A stretch of DNA of 64,000 bases, from assembly GCA_013397115.1 (NCBI GenBank), contig VWZW01000501.1, forward strand, positions 269,199-333,198. The letters run 5' to 3'. Below, in pieces: positions 1-11,400 of this stretch; positions within the stretch are counted from its first letter, which is position 1; each line of letters starts with the position of its first letter. This DNA comes from Edolisoma coerulescens (Eukaryota; Chordata; Aves; Passeriformes; Campephagidae). The translations under genes and the position numbers were made by a program. The notes below the pieces were generated by a model. It worked only from the letters and a program-made list of their open reading frames with translations. It had not been told where the DNA came from and did no database searches.

Positions 1-1589
1 GCTGAGCCACTGGGGTTTAATTTTTAAAAGGGATGGGTTTGGTGCCTGAAGTTGGCAAAATTTAACTGTTTTAACAGAGAGAAGATGAAAAAGAGGAGCC
101 ATTTCCCACTTTTAGGCACCAAACATCCCCAAAGCCTTACCCACCCCTCATGAACCACGAGAAAATCCCATTTAACCCTGACACACAAAATCTGGGAACA
201 GCCTGAACTCCTCAGGATTCCCTGTTGTGCTTCCCGGAGTGGGCAGGGAGAGGGAATTTCCCCTGATCTCCTTTTGTCCAGGTTAAACATCCCCCAAACC
301 CTCCCTGGGGCAGCGATTCCCGAGCTCCAGCCATCCCTAATATTCCAGAGAAGTGAGAGTGGAGCACAGACAGAGGGATGGGATAAGGAAAACCCAGAGC
401 ATCGAGACAGGGCTGCTATCACATGATGAGAAAAACCATAAATGAAGAGCACTGAGAAAAAAAACCAAACAAAACAAAAAAGAAATTATTTCTCCAGATG
501 AGCCCCGATAGCTTTGTGAGCTCTGCCTTTCTACAAGCAGAGATTTTTATTACCAAAAGCTCTAATAAGAGGCAGCTTAGACCTCTGCCTCCTATCAAGG
601 TGGAGAAAATTATTTTTCCTTCTATTTAAAAGATTATCGCTTCGTATCTCATCTCTTCTTATTAAGTTTACAGCAATATTAAAACAAGATTTGGGTGAAT
701 AAAGAACATAATATACTCCAAAATAGGGAACATATTCTTTGGAGCATTATAAATGCTCCTGGTCTGCTTGAATGGAATTTTAATGGAATGAACCCACCTT
801 CTGAGGAGAAAAATCAAAAAATATGCAGAAAATATTCTCCTATTCCAAAGGCTTCATTAAACAATCTTGTTTTACAAGCAGCACAGATCACTCTGTGAAC
901 TGAGGGACTATCAAAGAAAAGCCTGTAAGAGATGAACAAATCACCTCTATTAATTCTTTCCAGCAGTCAGAACGTTTCACAAATGGGAAAAAAAAGTCCT
1001 TTAGGGGGATAAAATAAATTCCTGTTTGATACCAGTATGAATCTAAAAGCTGATTTTGCCATCTCTCTGCACATTTTGCTGCTTTCGGTCAGCAAGCCAA
1101 AGGAAAAGAAGTTTGTGAGGCAAGGAAGGGCCGTCAGGAGAGACTTTGGATTGGGAATGGGATTTGGGAGATGGGAAGAGCTGCCTGACACATAGTGGCT
1201 GAATCCTGGGGAGCTCGAGGCAAAGCTCTGCTCCAGCCCAGCCCCTGCATTCCCAGGGATCTGCTGGAATTCCCTGTGGGCTCCCACAGCCAATCCTGCT
1301 TTTCCTGGGAAGTTCTTCCTCGTGGTCACCCTGTGCCAAGGGCTGCAGTGCCCCAAAAATGCCCCAAATCTGAGATTTTGCTGCTGGAGACTTTGCTGCA
1401 GCTGAGATTTGTTTTTTCAGCATTAAAGGCAAAAAAAAAAAAAACCCAAAACAAACAACTGTGAGGCTGTTAATGGGGGGTAATTGCATCTAATTAATAG
1501 ATGGGGGGAAACTTCAAGTTGAATTGAAAAGCAACTGCAAAGTGCTTTATTTGTTATCTCTGTGCTGAGCTCCTGGGTGAGACAAAGCA

Positions 1590-1688
1590 TTATCCCAATA
1601 AAAATAAAGTTATCATAAAGGTATCCCAATAAAAGTTATCCCAATAAAATTCAAGTTATCCAAATAAAATTCAAGTTATCCCAATCCC
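1590..1688. repeat. Short tandem array, about 20-bp unit
   Basis: Units resembling TTATCCCAATAAAATTCAAG recur about five times with length variation. The last two complete units differ at one base. Confidence 0.85.
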
Positions 1689-2593
1689 AGCTCACAATTA
1701 AGACAAGATCAAGGACTCCACATGGAAAGCAGAGCAAACCAGCAAATAAAAATCACCTGACTGATGAGGAATTCAACATGAAATTGAGCATTTTTAGGAA
1801 GATGCTGCTTCTTCTACCTCATGCTAAAGCAAAAATGCCTTTATAAACCTCAGACCAGAGAAACTTTAGTGAACTTAAGTGCCCATAATTTCCCATGTTC
1901 CCATTTTAATCCTGAACTGCAGATTAACAACAATTAACAACCTTTAACAGACCACAACATATAAATATCCACCCCCTGAACCTTTAAGCACAATAAAACA
2001 ACTCCATATTTGCTTTATCTCCTTGCTTCCACTCCTGATAACCTCAGTTAAACCTGGTCCTTGCTCCCCTGGTTCCTTCCTTTCCCACATGGAAAACCCA
2101 GTGGGATCCATTTCTCTGAAAAGCCCCATCAAATTCCTTTTTCCAGCCTGTATTGTTTTTATTTCAGTTTATTTGTGCATTTTAGGGCACGAAAGCACAA
2201 CCCCACGAGATGCTGCCTCTTTTCCTCCTCACACAGAGGCTGCTCGAAAACTGAGGGAAAAAAAAAAAGCCAAAATCTTTGCTCATTTTGCAGTTTTTTA
2301 ACCACCCCCTGCTCCAGGTTGATGAAAAGAAATCAACTTAATCCAGGCTCAGCACCCGGCCAAGGAAAGATTTGTTCCAATAGCTGCAGATACCAGAAAC
2401 AAAGGGAATTACCTGAGCTGGTTTCATTTCTCAGCGTGGCATTCAGGGAGCTGGGTTTAGTTTGGGATGGGAAAGGTTGGGAAGTGCTGCCACTCCATAA
2501 AACCAACCCAAACTCCCTGAAAGGCAGAGTTGGGGATTTTCTGCTCACACCAGGACCCGTTCTGCCTTTATTCTTCCACTGATTTTGTGAAAA

Positions 2594-2790
2594 TTTCAAT
2601 CATATCTGCAAAAGGAACTCTGGAAATCCTCACTGAACACCCTGAGAATGTTTCTCCGCCCTGAGAAATGAAATAAAGTTCAATTTCGAGAGGTTTAAAC
2701 TACTTCAAGGGAGTGCCAGTGGATCCCTGCTCCAGATGGGAATAAAAACGTGGTAATAAACAGGTGTGGGAGTGGAAAACTTTGGATAAA
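2594..2790. repeat. Local direct duplication A, copy 1
   Basis: It shares with 4729-4916 the order TTTCAAT, TGAGAAT, AAATGAAATAAAGTTCA, GAGAGGTTTAAA, GGATCCCTGCTCCAGATGGG, AAAAACGTGGTAATAAACAG and GGGAGTGGAAAAC. Not recognised as a known family. Confidence 0.85.
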
Positions 2791-2960
2791 CAGCAGTAAT
2801 TGGAATTCTTTTTGTGCACTGCTCAAAATTTGCCAGGTTTGTCCCTCTCACTCCCTTTTAAACAGATCCTCGTTTGAGAAAAAAGTTAAAATACACCTCC
2901 AGCAATTAAAGTAGAGACAAAAATTACTGGGTGTTGTGGGGTTAATGCAAATCCTCACAT

Positions 2961-3004
2961 AAAATAAAATAAAATAAAATAAAATAAAATTTAAAAAAAA
3001 AAAA
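2961..3004. repeat. (AAAAT)n microsatellite with poly-A end
   Basis: Six perfect AAAAT units at 2961-2990, then TT and a 12-base A run. Confidence 0.95.
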
Positions 3005-4728
3005 CCAAACAACTCCTGCCTTTTTATCTTAAATCTAGAAAGAATTTAAAAAATTAAAGCAACACAACCTGGTGGCAAAATATTCCAGTTTTCCATTCTT
3101 TAAAGAAAACACAGAAAAGACTTCACACATTTTTAAATTTCAAATGTAATAAAAATTGGAGCTTCTTGGTGATTTTCAAACCAAACAACAGAGAATCCCT
3201 GAATTTGCCATAAATGAGTTTATCAAAAACACTTCCTGATTTACAGAGCAGAGCTGAGGAGCTTTAATGAGCTCCCAAATCCTTCATTTGCCCCAGAAAT
3301 GGATAAATTTTGTCATGGAGCAAAAATGGCATTTTCAATTTAATATCTGAATTCTGAAACTCCAGAAAATGTAATTTCCCATCACAATTCCTGCAGGTTT
3401 TTCCCTATTTTCTGTTTGGCTGAGAGTCACTGCAGGTCTGTCCTTCAGGCTGGGGGAGAGGAATTCTGTTCTTTTATAATTAAATAGAACAACCTGGGTT
3501 AATAAATGGGCACCGTTTGTTTCAGGGCTCTTCCAGAGGCTGGAGCTCCCTTTTTATCCTGCTGGGCACTGTTTTGTCCTGGTTTAAAATTCCAAATTAA
3601 ATGCAAACTTTCTACTAAACCCAGCCTAAATTCTGCCGTGAAACTACAAATTACCCACACATAAATCTGGGTTACACACACACACATATATATAAATATT
3701 GTACCACACTTAATTTTAAAGCCAGACTTAACAGAAACATTCCTGTTTTCCCTATAATATGAATTTTTCTAGAGATATTTTGGATGGTACTGATCCCCAA
3801 GTCGCAGGATTTTCCCTCAAGCCTTTTTTAATCCTGAATTTTAGGACTGCTTTAAAACAAAATGTCTCCATTTTCATTTGTTAAAATGCTGCTTTGCCTA
3901 AAAATTAACTTTTCAGAACTAAATATGGTGAGTTTTGTGTTTTGGATCAATTGCTTTGAGGGACAAAGTTGAGAACAGCTCTATGAACACCAAATTAAAA
4001 AGTCTGTGCACAAAAATCCTCAAGCAAACCCAAAAAATCTTGCCATTAAAATGCTTCTATTTAAGTATAATTCAGTATTTAAACACTTTCATTTTATCCA
4101 GAAATAGATTTTCCATAAATTCTCCATGTTTCCATAAATACTCCAGGATTTTACAGGGACTTTGCACAAAGCCCAATTGTTTCCAAACTATTCTTTCCCT
4201 TTTTGCTCCTAAAAACAGGAGCAAATTTAGGACAATTGATTACAATTCCTGAAGAAATATCAGTTAAAAATAAGAATTCATTTTTATCCAAGCCAATCAA
4301 GGAATTTTTAAGCTCCAGCTGAGCTGCACACCGAGTTTTTAATTTAATTCTTTTTTCTTGTACCAACCACTCCTCCATGTGTGTTATTCCAGGGGATGTG
4401 CTGGAACAGGGAGAAGCTTTTGGAATCCCAAAGGAGCACAGAAATTCTACTGGGAGCATCCCTGTCCCCACCAAAGGAGCCTTTACAAGGAGCAGCTCAT
4501 TTCTCCCACTCCAAATTCCCTCGGAAAATAAATGAGGATCATCTTAATGCTACTGCCCTCTACTGCTCCTGGATTAGGGACAGGGAAAAAACTCCCAGCC
4601 TCGGATTAATCTGGAACCGAGCAACTGAATAAAGGATTTCAGGGTATTTAAAGCTGGAATCTCCCAATTAAATGCATTATATACTAATTAAAAATTGCAT
4701 CAGATGGTTCTTGTCTTATTTTGGATAG

Positions 4729-4916
4729 TTTCAATAATACCTGGAAAAGAAGTCCCTGCTAAGCACTCTGAGAATATTTCTCCATCCTGATAAATGAAAT
4801 AAAGTTCAGTTTTGAGAGGTTTAAATTACTTTGAGGGAGGGCCAATGGATCCCTGCTCCAGATGGGAGTAAAAACGTGGTAATAAACAGGTCTGGGAGTG
4901 GAAAACATGGGATAAA
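4729..4916. repeat. Local direct duplication A, copy 2
   Basis: Same orientation as the copy 2.1 kb away. Scattered substitutions and small indels suggest an old duplication or two copies of an interspersed repeat. Confidence 0.85.
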
Positions 4917-4922
4917 AAAAGG

Positions 4923-5010
4923 TGATAATATTGATTTTTGGGATAATATATTGAGTTTTGGGATAATGGATTGAGTTTGGGATAATGGATTGAGTTTGAG
5001 ATAATATTTT
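4923..5010. repeat. Tandem repeat, 18-20 bp unit
   Basis: Four and a half units resembling GGATAATGGATTGAGTTTG, directly after the second copy of the 2594/4729 duplication. Confidence 0.85.
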
Positions 5011-8000
5011 ATTATTGAAATTGTCAGAGGAAAAGTTCAGGAAAAGAAAATGCAATTCCTGCTCCATCCAAAAACCTCATTCAACAGCAGGAAAATGGGT
5101 GGGAATGGATCCCTTCTCTCTCTCCAGAGGGGTCTCAGAGCATCCCTTTGATTCCAGACTCACCTGGGACACACCTGTGTCCACAATTACATAAAATCCC
5201 AAATTTTTTTTGGAAAAACAATGTGGCAGAAGCAATCCTGCAGATTTATCTGCTGTGCACACACAGATCCTACAAAAGCTCCTTGCACTTTGCTTTTTCC
5301 TGCCAAACCCATCCCGGATTCTCCTGCTTTTCCCCACTCCCCTGCAGTGAATTAAATGCTGCAATTGTCCCGTTTCTCATTCCTGGAGCAGAACAAATTG
5401 TTGGCTCTCCTGGAACACACACAATCCTATTTTAGATTTTAAAGGACATCAACTCTTCCATTTAAGAACAAGGAAATTCATTAAAGCCCATTTGCCTGGT
5501 GCCATTTCATTAATCCCTGAATTGTCAGGGTGTATAATGTGGAATGGCTAAAAAGCCGAATTAAGGAATGGGAAACCACTGGAATTGTCCTGTTCTTTAT
5601 ATCCCAGGTGTATCCCTGAGGCACAGGACACACTGAGCATTTCCTGGGATGACCAAAACTCCAAGGAAGAAAAGGATGGGGGTGGGGAAGAAGCAGGGCA
5701 GGTGATCAGAGGAGACAAACGTGAAAACCTCAGGTAATTCCTAAGGATAAAATGCGAGGACCAAAAAAATAAATTCCCACTTTTCCAAGGTTTCGAGCCT
5801 TTGCTAATGTGAAGCTTTAATTATTTTTGCAGTTTGGTGTTTTTATTAAACGTGCACTGAAATCTGAAACTTGCAGCTAATAGAACCCATGTGGAGGTAG
5901 ACAGAGCTCCTTTGGAATGGTTTCATTAATTCCACGGACGGCGATGCCAGAAAAACAAAATCTGAGTTCAGAGCAACTACCAGAGAGAAGGCGAGAGGAG
6001 GGAAAAGCTACAACCAGCAAAACTCTGCAGAAAAGCCAGGATTTGGTGCCTGAACACCTCTGGCACCTTGGAGATTTCCCTGCTACCGTTTCATGGCAGC
6101 TTTGTGCCACTTCCTTCCCAAATTCCTGCTGTGCGAACCTTTCACTCGGGATTGGGATGGAAAAGCTGCAGCAGCAGCACCAAAGCTCACCTGCACAGGG
6201 AAACCCCCAACAGCTGCTCCGTGCACAGTAAATCATGGAAAACAGCAGCCCAGCGGGAATTTCACAGGGAATACTCAGCAGCCAGGCTCAGGCTCGGTTT
6301 TTAGTGAGCATATATTTATTATTCAGCTGAAAACACTCACTCACAGAAGCCCCACATTATTCCTGATTATCCATATTCCTGCATCCCTTGGCAGGGTGAA
6401 TGAGGCTTCAAAACACGCAGGAAAAAGCCTGGAAAATCATGGCCAGGTGGGAAAAGTCCCGGAGTCTCCTGGAGCAGCTGACTGGAAGCCGCTGCTCTGT
6501 TCGTGTTTCCCTGCCCCTCATCCCGGGACGCGTTCCCTGCTCCCATCCCGCTCCCGGTGCCAAGGAAAACGGATCAGTTACAGCTCCCAGCCTTAAACCA
6601 CGAGCAGGGTTTAGCAGAACTGGTTTAACTCGTTCTCCTGGGCAGTTTGGGGGGCTCCCAGCTCAAACTCAGCAGCCCCAGAGCTCCCCTCTGCTCCCCC
6701 CATCGCAGGAGTGCTCCTCAGCCCTCCAGAGCTTCCGCTGCTGCTGAGGCTTTCAGTAATCAATGCAGAACAGAGCTAAAAAGCCCTTAAATATCTGCTT
6801 GCTCCTGCTTTTTAATCCACTGAAAAATAACCATTTCCCAGCAAATACTTCTGGAGGAGCTGAGGGTTCCTGGGAATGTTCCTGACAGCTCCTGGCTGGG
6901 GATGCTCAAGGCACCGAAGTTCTTTCACACCAAAACGCAGCTGAGTGAGTGAAGGAAAAGCAAAAACCCAGCACTTCATCCTTTGTTTTAAAGGAAAGTT
7001 GAAAAGCAGAGCTCAGAGCACAGATAGAAAAAAACTCCACAAAACCTGGATGTTAAACTGATTTCCCACACACGTGTGTACAGCCAACAACCACGGAGGC
7101 AGGAGCAAGATTATCCCAAACCTGGTGCGCTGTGTGATGGTAACAGACAGATAGATAACGTGATTTAAATCCCAAAAAAGAGAATTAATCATGGTTTTCC
7201 TCCCTATCTCACATAGATCACATAGCCCTGAGCATGCACAGACACGTGGACACCCTAATTTACATAGGAATAGATCATTCAAGAGGAAAATAATGCTGTG
7301 AGGTTTTAATTACAAATAAATTCAACTTAATCTGCCACACTCAGAGAGATATAAAACCACCCGGTATTAGCCCTGTAAGGAGGTGTAATTTGGACAGCAA
7401 TATTGCACAGAGAAGGAAAAAAACTCAATAAATACCAAAACATCATCTCCAAAAAGTCACCTTCCCAAGATTCCCTTCTGCAGAAGCACCTCTGACACAG
7501 CCCTGAGCAAAGAACACTTCCAGGGCTTTATTTTCTTGTTTAAATCCAAACTCTGCACGTGGTGCAAAGTTCAGAGTGCTGGGGGCTCCTCTGAGCTCCA
7601 AACCCTGCTATGGCAGAGCCTCCATCCCGGGCAGGATCCGAGATGTCTCCCAATTATTAATTTTCCCCAGGAACCAAACAATTCCTCACACTCTGATTGC
7701 AGTGGCCTGACCTGAACGCTTCTTGCAGGGAGATTTTTGTGCTCTGTTTCAGCAGAGCTCAGCATTTCAAGAGTGCCTGAGGTCAAACGTGAGCAGTTCT
7801 ACTGCACCTGACCTGGGAATCCTGCTGGCTTCCACGGTTCTGACTCCTCATCCAAGGAAAAGCTGCTTTTCCTCACCTCGTGTTTGCATCAGCACCTCCT
7901 AAAACCTTCTCCTCAACGAGAACAAAAGCAGATGGGGAAGATCTGCTTCTCCCAGGACAGCCATGCCATGAGGAATGAAAAAATGGAGGGAAAAGGAGTA

Positions 8001-8373
8001 ACTGCTTCGAGGCCAGCAATAAATGTTGGGTTCCCAGGGACTGAGGCCACATCTGGTGACAGTGGAGAGCAGACAAGAACGCCCTGTACGCACTGACATC
8101 AATCCAGCTCCTCCACCGGCAGGGGAAGAGGCCAAAGGAAGGAGAAAACAGAGGGAGAAAACATTTTGCAGGAATGATGAACCAAGCTGGGCCAAATACT
8201 TTCTGTATTTCGAATATTTCGGTCACGCTTTATCATTTTGCAAGTTAGTTAGTTCAAGGGGAAGGCCCCGGGGCAGGTTTGACTCTTTAAAACAGGCACT
8301 AAAAATGGGGGATTTTCCCAATGCTACATCAAAAACCAAGGAAAACGTTGCTTAAACTCAGTCCTGGTCCTAC

Positions 8374-8418
8374 CTGCCCATCCTGACCCACGTGGACTTG
8401 GTGTATCTGCAGGTTTCC
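8374..8418 (-). CDS. BANP: BANP coding exon 10 (last one in the window)
   Basis: Encodes GNLQIHQVHVGQDGQ (423-437), 45 nt with phase 0 on both sides. The acceptor is CTCCTTTTCCAG and the donor GCAG|GTAGGA. It matches the BANP GNLQIH...GQDGQ segment, with two residues more than the mammalian form I recall. No following exon was recognised down to base 1. Confidence 0.92.
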
Positions 8419-11400
8419 CTGGAAAAGGAGAGAATGGACAATCAGCACAAGTTCTGGATTTTAAAAGCTGCAAAAAAATCGGTTTCAGTATGAAGGAAAT
8501 CCATGAATTTAGGGAGTTCTGCTGAAGGTTCTTTTGGCAATCCAGCTCCAATCAGCCTCAAAAGCAAGGAAGTTTCACACCCAGCATGTTTTGTTTTTGA
8601 AAGTTACTGGATAATCTATTTTTATGCAAAATTTTTCTGAGGTAAAACTTTCGGTTTTCCTTCTTTATATAAACTGCAAATTAAAATCCAACCCTTACTA
8701 ACCCAGAATTGGCAACAGAACACTTTTACAGGTGTGCAGAGCTATTTACTATTTGCTTTTTATTTTATCCTCATTCCATACTGAAAACCAGCAGAGTTCT
8801 ATTACAGGGATTATATCTATTACCAAAAAAAAAAAAAAATTCTCAATAAAGCAAAATATTTTAAGCTACAAAGTCCAATAAGGAAATCTTTATGACATGA
8901 AGTTTTTATTCACATGCTCACAGATGTCTTTCCAAAAGTACACTTGGATTAAGGGAAGGCAGCTGCCCAAGCAGAGCCTTGCAGTGAAACAGCACATTTT
9001 GGAGGACAAAAATCCCAATTTTTGTGCAGTTTCTCCTGCTGGCAGCTCCTCTCTCACTTGTGTACATTGTCATCAATTTAAAACCAGATGTTTTCATCTG
9101 TCAGGGACAAATGCAGCCCTTTAAAGTCCCACAGACAAGAAGAGCCAAAGGATCCAGGGTGTGCTGGAACCTCAGGATCCATTCCAACAACCTCTGCTGA
9201 ATCATCAGCTTTTCAAGTGATTCTTTACCCAAAAACTCCTCCACTTTTATGGCAGCACCACACATTAGAGCCAGGATATTTTAATCCTTTCTTCTTTCTC
9301 TCAAGGCCTGACAGGCCCTTCAAAGGACAAGCCTTTAACTATAATATTTATAGAATTTTTATTATAATATTTATTCTCCAGTAGCTGCCTGTGTTAACAA
9401 TATTCCTTCACAAAGTGGTTTTATGAGCTGTGATTTGGGTTCTTTGGACAGGGATTAAACCAACCTAGGCAGATCCACTTCCCAGTGAGGGAAAAACCTT
9501 GACAGGGAAATGGGACAGATTCAAATTGTTGCCTGCATTAATGTTTAACCTGATTTTTCTATTCCTTCTTCATTTAAACAAAGTGCACAAGAAATCCAAG
9601 AGCAGTTTTAGCAGTCAGGAGCATCCATATATTCCTAAATAACCAACAACTGCAGCAAATACATCAGGAAATCACCTGGATTTGGGAGCTGGTTTGCCTG
9701 AGTCAAAATTGGAGGGTTTGGGATTGAATTTATCCATTTCCATTTATCCATATCCATTTATCCATCCAATTCCACTGAACTATTTTTCTGGAAAAAAATT
9801 AGGAAGTGCAAATACTGCAGTGCCAGCTGAGTTAGTCAGGAATGAAGGATAAATTCCTTCTGGAGTATTTCTTTATTAGGTGGAGGCTGAAGGTTTCTCA
9901 AACTCCTGTTCAACCATTAAAGGCCCTGAGTGTTCTGACCAGGTTTAGTTCATAAATCTAAATAAAATAATTTCATTTTCATGGCAGTGCAAGCACCTGA
10001 ACTGGTTTCCTATTGGACTCTGTAAGTACTACATTTCCAAAGATCATCAGCCTTAAGGAGCAATTAACACACCCTGTGATGTTTTGGCTGGTGAGGGAGA
10101 GAAAAATAAATCAAAATGCTAAAAATAAAAATAATGAAAATAAATAAATACATAAATAAATAAAATAGTAGTAGTAGTACTAGGAATGAGAATGAGGATG
10201 ATGATAATGATAATGATATTAATATTAATAATAATAATAATTTTTTAACAATAAAGAAACACAAAAACCGCCCAGAGACAGACGTAGCAGGTTCTAAACC
10301 ACATTTTATCCTGGTTCCAGCACATTTTCTCATTTTCACTCAGCCCTCAGGGTTCCAGTTCCACAGTGAGACCCCCCAGGCTGTGCTCACCTCGCTGTCC
10401 TGCGTGATCTGGACCTGCTCTCCCTGGGGCACCTGGGCTATGTGGAGATGGCCCTGTGGGATCCACAACAAAAGAAAACACCAAGGAGCATCAGAGGAAA
10501 ATCACAACTCGAGCAAGCAGCTCCTGCCTTGGAGTCAGCAGAGTTTCATGGAGAGAAGCAAAATGGGCAAGGGAACCACTGAGGAGCTTTAAAAAGCAAA
10601 GTGCACCTGGACTGCCCCAGCTTTGGATGGAAATAAAAGCAGAGGGACTTGGACCAAAGAATGGTTAATTTCCACTTAAGGGGAAGGAAAACAGGCATGA
10701 TAATAATAATAATAATAAAAAAGAACATTTAAGAAGTGTAATTTTCTCTTGCCTTTTTGACTGGTACACAAAGCCTGGGCTGACTTGCTTTGTAGACTGA
10801 AACTTTAATTCAATTTAAAGACCTGGAAAACTCAGTTTTCAAACAGACACAGCAATGCTAAATATCACCCAGAGTGAAGTTTCCAAAGGTATCTCCTTAT
10901 CCACCCCTTTTTCACACAGCTCTGGTGGAGCACAGACCACACCAAGGACTCTCAGCTGCTGGGATTTGGCAAGAATTCACTAATTTGAACAATTCCCCTG
11001 ATTTATTTGGGTGATAATCAGGTTTGAATCCTGTAATATTTGGTATTGCTGCCCATTCCCACCACTCCAGCCTGGTCCCATTCCTTCCCAGCATGGAGAA
11101 GAGTGGCTGGAATTCCTTGTGCATCCTGCCCAGCCCAGCCACTGTGATTTACCTGAGGGGAGATTGGATTCTAAATAACCTCCTCGAGGTTTTATAAAGC
11201 TTTGTGTTGGTTTTAATATGCCTGCATGAGATGAAAGATAATCATTTGGAATTCTGTCAAAGGCCCCTCTGATTTTATAACACAAGAACAATTGCCTGTG
11301 ATTTTCAAAGACACACTGATCCCTCTATTTCCAACGGTTTCATTTCCTCTGGAAGGAAACTGGCTATTTATAGGGAGAAAAACCACACTGAGAGTGTCCC

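Larger units (their letters stand above)
1..8373 (-). other. BANP intron after coding exon 10 (partial)
   Basis: No further BANP exon, RNA gene or CR1 fragment was recognised. It holds simple repeats near 1590, 2961 and 4923, a duplicated 190-bp sequence (2594-2790 and 4729-4916), and a somewhat GC-richer patch at 6470-6740 in which no BANP C-terminal sequence was found on either strand. Confidence 0.75.
8419..10390 (-). other. BANP intron between coding exons 9 and 10
   Basis: It contains a poly-A run near 8825, a TATCCATT-type short repeat at 9728-9768 and an AT-rich microsatellite block at 10100-10252. Nothing else was recognised. Confidence 0.85.

Noticed and set aside
6470..6750. GC-richer patch considered as the missing BANP terminal exon or a CpG island
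   Set aside because: Neither strand shows the expected BANP C-terminal residues or a fitting acceptor in phase 0, and CpG density is modest.
7801..7850. Minus-strand VEASRIP, resembling an alternative BANP segment (EATRIP)
   Set aside because: The frame does not continue into BANP sequence, there is no good acceptor in the required phase 0, and the likeness is only five or six residues.
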